Shown here piece by piece: positions 23,591 through 29,662 of a stretch of DNA of 42,688 nucleotides. Source of the stretch: CAZRVH01 sp964603635 (GTDB lineage: Bacteria > Patescibacteriota > Gracilibacteria > Peribacterales > Peribacteraceae); the NCBI GenBank assembly GCA_964603635.1, contig CAZRVH010000009.1, positions 1-42,688 of the forward strand. The letters run 5' to 3'. Every line of letters begins with the position of its first letter. The stretch's first letter is position 1. The position numbers and the translations under genes were made by a program. Below the pieces are notes generated by a model. That model searched no databases, was not told the origin of the DNA, and saw nothing but the letters and a program-made list of their open reading frames with translations.

Positions 23591-25087
23591 TTACATTTTA
23601 AATAATTTTTCGTATTCGTCAACCATTCGCTGGGCCGAGAAGCGATCCTCCGCCGTTTTCTTCCCTTCTTCCGCGATGCGATCCTTTGCCGTGTTGTCGG
23701 TAAGAACGCCAATGGCTCGCTTCAGGCTATCCGTATCGTCCGCGCGCGCGACCAAGGCGTCCTTTCCATTGGTGAGGTAGTCCGCGATGCCGCAGGCGTC
23801 CGTCACGATCGCGGGAATGCCCGCCATCATGGCTTCCGCCGCCACCAATCCGAACGGGTCGTGCTCGCGGGACGGTAGGACGAGGGCGTCGTAATTCACA
23901 TAGAGCGAGCGCACGTCGTTCCTGCGGCCCAGGAAACGCACGCGTCCGCCCAGCGGTTTTGCAATTTCCTTCAGTTCCGCGTCCGATTGTCCGTCACCGA
24001 TGATATCCAATGTCATGTCGGGAAGATCCTTGATTGCATCCAGGAGCACATCCACCCCCTTCTCCGGCGAGAGACGCGCGACGCAGAGGAGCCGTAAGCC
24101 CCCACCCCCAGCCCCTCCCCCGCGGGGGAGGGGGGTGTTTTTTTTGAGTTCTTCCTTGATGCGCCGAACGACCGATGTCGTATCGTGCAATACATCCTCA
24201 TTCGTAAAGCGAATCAGTCGGATTCCCTTCAATGACAATAATTCCTCGCGGTACGCGTCATACTCCCGTTGATCTTTTTGCAGGTGAATATCCCCGTCTA
24301 CTTCGATGCCCATTCGTCCTTCATGACAAAAGAAATCAATGATCTTTCCTTCGACGGGGTGTTGTCTCCGGAATCGTACGCCCAATTGGTCGAATCTGAG
24401 TTCTTGCCACAGGCGATCCTCCGCTTCGGTCGGTTTTTTGCGCATGGCACGCGCATTCGCAAGTACGCTTCTGATGATGGGTTTATGTGACCATCCGTTG
24501 TCTTGATCCACATCCCCCCTTCCCCCTTGGGGGAAGGGGCCGGGGGATGGGGGTGTAATCCCGTTGGGCACTGCAACGGTCAGGGCTTCGTTCCATCCAA
24601 GGGCGAGGTATGTTTTTTTACTTAACTCCGATACGCCGACCGTGGTCGCTTTGCGGCTTTGTTCGATTAATCGGGGGAGCCAAGGGTTCTGCGTCAGCCA
24701 ACGTCCCACCGTATCGTGTTCGATCCAAATCGTCTTGATCCCCTTCGCCGCCGCGACGTCCGTCAGAAGCAATTTTTCCGTCAGGCTCAGCATCGCGATC
24801 GCGTCGAGATCGTGAAATTGATCAAGGAGCAGCTTCAGCTTCCGCTTCATCCCCGCTTGTTTCCAGGCGAAGGAAATCACGCCCCACTTTGTCACGGGCG
24901 GCGGGCCGACATGCCATTCGACCGCCATGATGTTTCGCTTCCTGCATTCCTCCAAAAGCACGGGGCAGCTGCCCGCGAACGCCACGCTGTGTCCGCGCGC
25001 GATGAGTCCTTCCATCAGCGTGAGCGTCTGGACCTCGGCGCCGCCCAAGGCGCTTTCGAGCGGGAAGCGGGTAAAGAGGATCTTCAT
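23591..25087 (-). CDS. GT4 glycosyltransferase interrupted in frame by a DUF559 domain
   Basis: The 498-aa product is a GT-B glycosyltransferase. The N-lobe (residues 1-177) has LGGAEVQTLTLMEGLIARGH, TIWIEHDTVGRW and VAVPNGI. The C-lobe (331-498) has LRLLCVARLSPEKGVDVLLDA and the donor-site SREHDPFGLVAAEAMMAG (Asp-X7-Glu in place of the usual EX7E). Between them, exactly in the inter-lobe linker, residues 178-330 encode a complete DUF559 nuclease-like domain: RSVLANARAMRKKPTEAED..LWQELR, RFRRQHPVEGKIIDFFCH, MGIEVDGDIH, IRLIRFTNEDVL. The insert is flanked by Pro/Gly-rich residues coded by inverted repeats. Both lobes look intact, so the enzyme may still work. Function is probably envelope glycan synthesis. 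Confidence 0.88.
   Translation of the reverse strand: MKILFTRFPLESALGGAEVQTLTLMEGLIARGHSVAFAGSCPVLLEECRKRNIMAVEWHVGPPPVTKWGVISFAWKQAGMKRKLKLLLDQFHDLDAIAMLSLTEKLLLTDVAAAKGIKTIWIEHDTVGRWLTQNPWLPRLIEQSRKATTVGVSELSKKTYLALGWNEALTVAVPNGITPPSPGPFPQGGRGDVDQDNGWSHKPIIRSVLANARAMRKKPTEAEDRLWQELRFDQLGVRFRRQHPVEGKIIDFFCHEGRMGIEVDGDIHLQKDQREYDAYREELLSLKGIRLIRFTNEDVLHDTTSVVRRIKEELKKNTPLPRGGGAGGGGLRLLCVARLSPEKGVDVLLDAIKDLPDMTLDIIGDGQSDAELKEIAKPLGGRVRFLGRRNDVRSLYVNYDALVLPSREHDPFGLVAAEAMMAGIPAIVTDACGIADYLTNGKDALVARADDTDSLKRAIGVLTDNTAKDRIAEEGKKTAEDRFSAQRMVDEYEKLFKM
24098..24556 (-). mobile_element. DUF559 cassette with hairpin-bearing terminal inverted repeats
   Basis: About 459 bp that are in frame with the host gene. 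One end (24510-24556) and the other (24099-24139) are imperfect inverted copies of each other. Each carries an internal GC palindrome: the first centred on CCCCCAAGGGGG, the second on CCCCCGCGGGGG, both followed by an outer CCCCCA block. The enclosed coding part is a DUF559 (Vsr-like, PD-(D/E)XK-type) domain with D251, E262, D264 and H268 of the fused protein as likely active-site residues. No transposase, intein splice motif or intron motif is seen. That the whole unit moved as one element is inference from the paired ends. Confidence 0.7.
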
Positions 25088-25092
25088 GGGGT

Positions 25093-25127
25093 CAGCTTAT
25101 AGGTTGGAGCTTGTAGCTTGTAGGTTT
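25093..25127. repeat. Heptamer tandem repeat between the GT4 and receiver genes
   Basis: Units TAGGTTG, GAGCTTG, TAGCTTG, TAGGTTT at 25100-25127. The same word family as the array at 12985-13056, about 12 kb away. No inverted partner arm is seen. Confidence 0.65.
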
Positions 25128-25509
25128 ATTGAAATTCTTTCCAATCCTCCAATATCTCCAGAATAGTCCTCTCCACGACGTCCGCTCGTTCACTCGTATT
25201 CACGCAGGCCTCCGCCCCGGCGACCAGCGCCTCTTCCAGGTTCGACTGTTTCCCGCTGGAACTGACCAGCGCGATACGGGCCGCTGGATTCTTTCGTTTC
25301 AGATAGCCGATGATCGCGGGGCCGTTGCCGCTCGGGATGTAGTAATCCACGAAGGCATGGGAGATATCCGGATGTTCGTCGATGATTCGCATTGCTTCCT
25401 CGCTCGTCGCGGCGTAGAGGATGGGGTCTTTCCACCGGGCGATCGCCAAAAGATCCTTCAGCATCGCGGTCTTGTGCGCCGAATCGTCGGCGATGAGCAG
25501 GGTCGGCAT
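25126..25509 (-). CDS. Stand-alone response regulator receiver domain
   Basis: A 127-aa CheY-like protein with no output domain. LLIADDSAHKTAML carries the acidic pair (D8, D9). HAFVDYYIPSGNGPAIIGYL carries the phospho-acceptor Asp (near residue 55). IALVSSSG supplies the Ser/Thr switch. The usual conserved Lys of the KP turn is replaced in EACVNTSERADVV, so phosphorylation-dependent signalling may be altered. No histidine kinase is nearby. It could share a transcript with the downstream GT4 gene, separated by a 7-mer repeat. Partner unknown. Confidence 0.8.
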   Translation of the reverse strand: MPTLLIADDSAHKTAMLKDLLAIARWKDPILYAATSEEAMRIIDEHPDISHAFVDYYIPSGNGPAIIGYLKRKNPAARIALVSSSGKQSNLEEALVAGAEACVNTSERADVVERTILEILEDWKEFQ

Positions 25510-25523
25510 GAATGCAGTGTACT

Positions 25524-25553
25524 AAAAAACAGGTGTCGGGATACCCCGACACC
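25524..25553 (-). terminator. Intrinsic terminator of the 25578 gene
   Basis: A 9-bp stem (GGTGTCGGG / CCCGACACC) with an ATAC loop is followed on the minus strand by a T tract (TGTTTTTT). Confidence 0.85.
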
Positions 25554-25577
25554 CGCAAGGCAGGACGGACCTGCTTC

Positions 25578-25835
25578 TCAGAACTTGCTTGCCACATACG
25601 GCACCGCGTACAGCGCGATGATTCCCGTGATGCATAGCATGGAAACCACGGCATTTCTCTTGGCGCGCGACGCGTTGCGGTGCAATTCCGCGGCGTATCC
25701 GCCCGACATGAAATCCGCGCCCGATTGCGGTTTCGAGCAAGCGTATGCGACGCTCCCCGTTATGGTTGCGACCAATGCGATCACCCCAAGGCCGAAGGCG
25801 GCGCAAGCGCGACCCATCAGAACATATTCGTGCAT
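25578..25835 (-). CDS. Small two-TM membrane protein, 85 aa
   Basis: Unrecognised. From ATG 25835 (AGGAG Shine-Dalgarno nine bases upstream on the minus strand) the product has two hydrophobic segments, GLGVIALVATITGSVAYA (about residues 11-28) and VVSMLCITGIIALYAVPYV (about 63-81). They are separated by a polar loop containing SGADFMSGGYAAELHRN. Both termini are probably on the same side. A longer frame upstream of 25835 lacks support. It ends at a strong terminator. Confidence 0.65.
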   Translation of the reverse strand: MHEYVLMGRACAAFGLGVIALVATITGSVAYACSKPQSGADFMSGGYAAELHRNASRAKRNAVVSMLCITGIIALYAVPYVASKF

Positions 25836-25921
25836 ACGTGCTTTCTCCTGTTGAATATGCGATGTGAGAAGGACCAATACGCATGTAGTAACCCTTTTTC
25901 TGCGTGAAAACAAGCCCTATG

Positions 25922-25952
25922 AAAAATCCCGGGAAGCGTGAGCTTCCCGGGA
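25922..25952 (-). terminator. Intrinsic terminator of the 25963 gene
   Basis: An 11-bp perfect stem (TCCCGGGAAGC / GCTTCCCGGGA) with a GTGA/TCAC loop, followed on the minus strand by TTTTTCA. Confidence 0.85.
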
Positions 25953-25962
25953 GGTGTCGTCT

Positions 25963-26454
25963 TTACGCATCGTCTTGCTCCCAGAGGACGGATCGGCAGG
26001 CGAGCAAGATTCCCACCCCTATCGCCACTTTCCATTCGCAGCCGAATGCCATGCCGAACGTAAGTATGTTCAGGCCGCCGGAACGTTCCGGTTCCTTGGC
26101 GGCGGTGCAGAACGGCGGCAGGCAAGCCGATAGGAAAAAATACAGTGGAACGGCCGCGGCGCATCCTGCGAACATGACGCAGTGGTCGAGATACGGCGTG
26201 TTGATATGGTTTCCGAGCATGAACTCGAAACCGCAACACGTCATGATCCACAGTATGCAACATGAGCGGACGTATACGGTCCGAAACAGTCGGTTATTGC
26301 CGGCATAACCGTCGCTAAAATATTGAAGCCGCAGTAAGGCGGGCGTCCTCCTGAAGCTTTCTTGCGCTGAATGAATCCTCCAGAGCAAGGGGATCGCGTG
26401 AAGAAGATAGATCAAAGCAAGAAAAGACAGGATGAGGGGCGGGCTGGTCAGCAT
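25963..26454 (-). CDS. Multi-pass membrane protein, 163 aa
   Basis: Unrecognised. The product has four likely membrane segments: LILSFLALIYLLHAIPLLW, SCCILWIMTCCGFEFMLG, MFAGCAAAVPLYFFLSACL and a weaker ILTFGMAFGCEWKVAIGVGILL. It is unusually rich in cysteine within the membrane (about nine). The start at ATG 26454 has an AAGGAG Shine-Dalgarno seven bases upstream. It forms a short unit with its own terminator. About 118 bases upstream to the next gene show no clear element. Confidence 0.65.
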   Translation of the reverse strand: MLTSPPLILSFLALIYLLHAIPLLWRIHSAQESFRRTPALLRLQYFSDGYAGNNRLFRTVYVRSCCILWIMTCCGFEFMLGNHINTPYLDHCVMFAGCAAAVPLYFFLSACLPPFCTAAKEPERSGGLNILTFGMAFGCEWKVAIGVGILLACRSVLWEQDDA

Positions 26455-26572
26455 GGAAACTCCTTGGGTTGGCTGACGGGCGGACGATGTTGGAAAAGGA
26501 CGAAGTCCACGGTTTACTCCTGAAAAAAAACGATGTCAAACACGTCGGGAGGTTTCTTCGTTCGGAGATTCT

Positions 26573-26824
26573 TTATTCCGCGAAGCTGGCGCCTTCCGGA
26601 AGCACAAAGTCAGGGCCGACGTTGTCGATCGTCACGTCGCCGCTTGGCAAAAGGATGCTGCGAATGCGCGCCTGGACGGTTCGCTCACCGCTCCTGATAG
26701 CCGGAATGGCATCCGGTCCGGGTACGGGATTCTCCTCATGCCAGCGCGGACTGAACGCATGTTCCGTTGGACCGTACTGTGCGTCGCATGATATCTGCCG
26801 GATGATCCGTTCATGACTGAGCAT
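26573..26824 (-). CDS. Small hypothetical protein, 83 aa
   Basis: Starts MLSHERIIRQISCDAQYG and ends VTIDNVGPDFVLPEGASFAE. A mostly beta-like, acidic-ended protein with no recognised domain. It overlaps the upstream gene by 14 bases (26811-26824), the last of a chain of three overlapping small minus-strand genes downstream of serS. The chain arrangement is the main support for its reality; no Shine-Dalgarno is seen. Confidence 0.5.
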   Translation of the reverse strand: MLSHERIIRQISCDAQYGPTEHAFSPRWHEENPVPGPDAIPAIRSGERTVQARIRSILLPSGDVTIDNVGPDFVLPEGASFAE

Positions 26825-27083
26825 GCTCGTCCGTGGAAAGAATAGTACCCAGTTCATCCCGGCAATCGCCGCTGATATCTTCGATGGGTGTGATTGTGAA
26901 TGTCTGCAGATCGATCTTGAATCTCCCAATCAGCTTCCCGGTGTTTTCAGGGCAATGCGCTTGGGCTGTCGGCCAGCGCGGCGCGACTCCCCCGATGTTG
27001 CACGGATCGCGATGGCTCCCGGGAGGGAGATTCAGGAGCAGTTCGAGCCCCATGATGTCGTCGAGGCGCGTGTCGGGTGTCAT
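26811..27083 (-). CDS. Small hypothetical protein, 90 aa
   Basis: Begins MTPDTRLDDIMGLELLLNLP, followed by a Cys/Pro-containing part (RDPCNIGGVAPRWPTAQAHC) and a strand-rich FKIDLQTFTITPIEDISGD. No family is recognised. ATG 27083 overlaps the stop of the upstream ORF in an ATGA arrangement, and its own end overlaps the next ORF by 14 bases. Translation of the three is probably coupled. Confidence 0.5.
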   Translation of the reverse strand: MTPDTRLDDIMGLELLLNLPPGSHRDPCNIGGVAPRWPTAQAHCPENTGKLIGRFKIDLQTFTITPIEDISGDCRDELGTILSTDEHAQS

Positions 27084-27310
27084 GCGAAAGGGGGTGTGGA
27101 TGACGCCTTGGAAGACGACTCGCTTTCATGCGGCTGCAATGTGACGAAGCCCGTCCGGGCATCGACATGTTTCGCATATGGTCGGGCAGTCACGCGTGCG
27201 ATATGCGAACGCGTCTCCGCGGAGATGTTCGGGCAAGCACCGTGCCCATTCGCTCTTTCGGCGGATTGAATGAGACGTGCTGTCCGAAGATATGGATCAA
27301 GGGATTCCAT
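27080..27310 (-). CDS. Small hypothetical protein, 76 aa
   Basis: ATG 27310 lies nine bases after the serS stop. The product (MESLDPYLRTARLIQSAE...) is basic and polar with no recognised domain. It leads a run of three overlapping small ORFs on the serS strand. A plus-strand rival frame (26823-27269) exists but has a less protein-like composition. Confidence 0.45.
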   Translation of the reverse strand: MESLDPYLRTARLIQSAERANGHGACPNISAETRSHIARVTARPYAKHVDARTGFVTLQPHESESSSKASSTPPFA

Positions 27311-27319
27311 AAGGAGGAG

Positions 27320-28633
27320 TTAGGAACGCGTGATGATTGTCTGCCCTCCCATATACGAGCGCAATGCCTCGGGAACGGTCACCGACCCGTCCTTGGTCTG
27401 GTGGTTTTCCAGGATGGCGATGAGAATGCGTCCGATGGCGAACGCCGTGGCGTCGTTCATGTGCATGAGGTGGCGCTTGCCGTCCGCGTCCTTGTAATAC
27501 GTGCCGAGGCGGCGGGCCTGGAAGTCTGTCATGTAGTCGCTCGTGTGCGTTTCACGGTACGTGTTCTGGCTCGGGATCCAGCACTCGATGTCGAGTCCGT
27601 TGGCATTCGGTTTGCCGATGTCGTACGTGCACTTCTGCAGCACGCGGTACGGGATTTCCAGGCTTTGCACGAGATATTCCTGCAACGCGACGATCAGTTT
27701 CTGCTCGTCCTCACCGCTCTCCGCGGTCGCGAAGGATTCCATCTCGAGTTTATCGAATTGGTGCACGCGGAGGATGCCTCCCATGTCCTTGCCGTACGTT
27801 CCCGCTTCCCTGCGGAATGCGCTGCTATATCCGACGTAGCGGATGGGCAGCTGGGCGATTTCCAACGTCTTTTCCATGTAGTAGGGACCCATCGTGTGCT
27901 CCGCGGAACCCACCAGCACCTGGCCGTCTTCCGGCAGCAGGTAGCGCTGGTCTTCGGGTTGCAAGCGGTCCATGCGGTCCATCACCTCGCGCTGCATGAT
28001 GACGGGCGGCAACATCGGCACGAATGGCTTCGTGGATACGCTCAGTCCCGCCTTCTTCGCCACCTCCGCAATCGTCTTCTCGTTGCCGAGCGTGTCGAAC
28101 GTGTGTTGGATGATCGCCATTTGCAAGCGCACGGCGTCGCCCTTCAGGTAGGCGAAGCGGCTGCCGCTGACGATAGCTGCCTGTTCCACGTCGATGATAT
28201 CCAGGGCCTTGCCGAGCGCCATGTGGTCCAGGACCGGGAAATCGAACGAGGGCTTCGTGCCCCACGTGCGGATCTCCACGTTCTCCTCCTCGCTGTGTCC
28301 CACGGGAACGTGCGGCAGGGGGAGGTTCGGGAACTTCAGTTGCATCGCGTTCCACTCGGTTTCGATCGCTGCCAATTCCTCCTCTTTCTTTTTCAGCGTC
28401 TCGCCCAATTCCTTCATCGCGGCGATCGCCTTCGCCTTGTCATCGCCCTGCATCTGCGGCACCTCCTTGCTCACCTTGTTCTTCTCCGCGCGCATCGCCT
28501 CCACGTCGATCAGCAGCTTCTTGCGCTGCTCGTCGAGGTTCATGAATGCCTTCACATCCAGCTTCAGCCCCTTGTTGTCGGCGGCTGCCTGGTAGGTATC
28601 GGGCCGTTGTCGTAGATCTTGCAAATCAATCAT
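27320..28633 (-). CDS. serS: Seryl-tRNA synthetase
   Basis: SerS charges tRNA-Ser. The 437-aa class II enzyme opens MIDLQDLRQRPDTYQAA, followed by the long coiled-coil tRNA-binding arm (about residues 30-100, KKLLIDVEAMRAEKNKVSKE and KELGETLKKKEEELAAIE). The catalytic core has FVPMLPPVIMQREVM, LVGSAEHTMGPYY (motif 2 approach with the Glu), YSSAFRREAGTYGKDMGGILRVHQFDKLE, and motif 3 AFAIGRILIAILENHQ. The start is ATG 28633. It lies inside the 3' end of a 26-codon leaderless micro-ORF, and no Shine-Dalgarno is present, so coupled re-initiation is plausible. Three small ORFs follow. Confidence 0.97.
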   Translation of the reverse strand: MIDLQDLRQRPDTYQAAADNKGLKLDVKAFMNLDEQRKKLLIDVEAMRAEKNKVSKEVPQMQGDDKAKAIAAMKELGETLKKKEEELAAIETEWNAMQLKFPNLPLPHVPVGHSEEENVEIRTWGTKPSFDFPVLDHMALGKALDIIDVEQAAIVSGSRFAYLKGDAVRLQMAIIQHTFDTLGNEKTIAEVAKKAGLSVSTKPFVPMLPPVIMQREVMDRMDRLQPEDQRYLLPEDGQVLVGSAEHTMGPYYMEKTLEIAQLPIRYVGYSSAFRREAGTYGKDMGGILRVHQFDKLEMESFATAESGEDEQKLIVALQEYLVQSLEIPYRVLQKCTYDIGKPNANGLDIECWIPSQNTYRETHTSDYMTDFQARRLGTYYKDADGKRHLMHMNDATAFAIGRILIAILENHQTKDGSVTVPEALRSYMGGQTIITRS

Positions 28634-28706
28634 GGTTGGAAAAGGGAGTGTGCGGCCTGTCCGCCGTAGCCTCGGGCGAAGGCAGAAGGTCGTCGAGGTC
28701 GATCAT
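28626..28706 (-). CDS. Micro-ORF (26 codons) overlapping the serS start
   Basis: ATG 28706 follows a TACCAT -10-like box by about six bases. The frame reads MIDLDDLLPSPEATADR... and stops with TGA at 28628-28626, eight bases into serS in another frame. The first eight codons give a peptide resembling the SerS start (MIDLQDLR). The centre is coded by a REP-like repeat. It may serve ribosome delivery to serS; a stable product is doubtful. Confidence 0.4.
   Translation of the reverse strand: MIDLDDLLPSPEATADRPHTPFSNHD
28656..28683 (-). repeat. GCCTTCGC-type REP-like element
   Basis: On the minus strand it reads GCCTTCGC, GAGGCTACGG, CGGACAGG. It matches the hairpin at 10756-10787 (GCCTTCGC, GAGCTTCGG, CGGGCAGG). 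Similar palindromes are common in CPR genomes in my general knowledge; I could not search. Confidence 0.5.
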
Positions 28707-28725
28707 GCGGGTATGGTAGCGAATC

Positions 28726-29490
28726 TTATTCTTCCACGTAATGGAATCGGCCCTGCACCAATTGCACGTACAATGCCCGTAGCGCAGGGTCCTTATTCGC
28801 GAATTCGATGTAGGCTGGATCCTCTTCCGGGCTGTCCATGCCGTCTTTGTCCAAAATCTCATTGATATCGAAATCCTCGGTATCCACATCATGCTCCTCT
28901 TCGCCTGGGTTGTCCTCATTGTCGTAGTCTTCTTGATTCCCGACGAGATCTCCCCCTTGCCTGTGATAGGCGTTGATCTCGGGAAGGGAAGATTCAAAAT
29001 CCTGATTGCTTTCATCCTCTTCTTCATCCTCTGCCGATTCAAGTGGTACATCACATTCCTCATTGTAGGTTGCATCGTCGTCGACAAGATCCGCGCATGC
29101 CGCATCGTCTTCCTCCTTGATGGTGTCCATGATGTATTGCCACACGATTTCCCTTGCGATTTCGATACGCAATGGGGGTGGGAGGGAGTTGAGGATGCGC
29201 GCCGTGTCCGCCTCCTTCAGGAGAAGCAGGTCACGGGTCTCTTTTTCCTTATCGATGACCATTACGCCGTGTAGCAGGCACAGGGGACCCGCGCCGTCGT
29301 CCGCCGCGACCATCTGGAGGCACATGCAATCGTCATCGAGGAGTTCGATGTCGGCCACGCGGTCGGGGTATTGCGCCTTCGCGGCTTCTTTGGTTACGCG
29401 GAACATATACTCCCAAGCCGCGGGCCAAATCACCTCGTCGATGTCGCGCGGGGGCCATTCGATGCCGTCGTCTCGGTATTCCTGTTCCAT
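28726..29490 (-). CDS. Acidic hypothetical protein, 254 aa
   Basis: Not recognised. The first half looks globular (WPPRDIDEVIWPAAWEYMFRVTKEAAKAQYPDR region and CLLHGVMVIDKEKE). From residue about 145 onward it becomes an extremely acidic, probably disordered tail (runs such as AEDEEEDES and EEEHDVDTEDFD) before a short C-terminal helix, DPALRALYVQLVQGRFHYVEE. ATG 29490 (MEQEYRDD) is chosen over an upstream GTG/ATG frame. It is divergent from uvrB, whose promoter lies at 29557-29585. Confidence 0.65.
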   Translation of the reverse strand: MEQEYRDDGIEWPPRDIDEVIWPAAWEYMFRVTKEAAKAQYPDRVADIELLDDDCMCLQMVAADDGAGPLCLLHGVMVIDKEKETRDLLLLKEADTARILNSLPPPLRIEIAREIVWQYIMDTIKEEDDAACADLVDDDATYNEECDVPLESAEDEEEDESNQDFESSLPEINAYHRQGGDLVGNQEDYDNEDNPGEEEHDVDTEDFDINEILDKDGMDSPEEDPAYIEFANKDPALRALYVQLVQGRFHYVEE

Positions 29491-29556
29491 AGGAAGCGCC
29501 CCACTATACGCCCATTTCAACCCTTCTCAAGAAACCCCTCTTTTGGCAGGGAACCG

Positions 29557-29585
29557 TTGGACGGGGCTTGTCTTTGCTGTAGAAT
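29557..29585 (+). promoter_or_regulatory. uvrB promoter
   Basis: TTGGAC at 29557-29562, a 17-base spacer and TAGAAT at 29580-29585. The predicted start near 29592 falls two bases before the ATG of a 22-codon micro-ORF, so that ORF would be leaderless. No LexA-type operator is visible. Confidence 0.65.
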
Positions 29586-29593
29586 GACCGTTC

Positions 29594-29662
29594 ATGAAAA
29601 ACCACGTAAAACTCGCTTCGCTCGTCGACGTGGCAGGCAAGCCCACCTTTCGCAGCCTATGA
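29594..29662 (+). CDS. Leaderless micro-ORF (22 codons) coupled to uvrB
   Basis: ATG 29594 lies at the predicted transcript start. It encodes MKNHVKLASLVDVAGKPTFRSL and stops with TGA at 29660-29662, overlapping the uvrB ATG (ATGA, 29659-29662). No Shine-Dalgarno precedes uvrB, so coupling from this ORF would explain its translation. Whether the peptide has a role is unknown. Confidence 0.45.
   Translation: MKNHVKLASLVDVAGKPTFRSL

Noticed and set aside
24098..24556. Intein within the glycosyltransferase
   Set aside because: No Cys/Ser at the upstream junction, no HN-Cys/Ser/Thr at the downstream junction and no Hint-domain motifs.
26823..27269. Plus-strand ORF of 148 codons opposite the small ORFs behind serS
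   Set aside because: No Shine-Dalgarno or promoter, and the overlapping chain on the other strand has a more gene-like layout.
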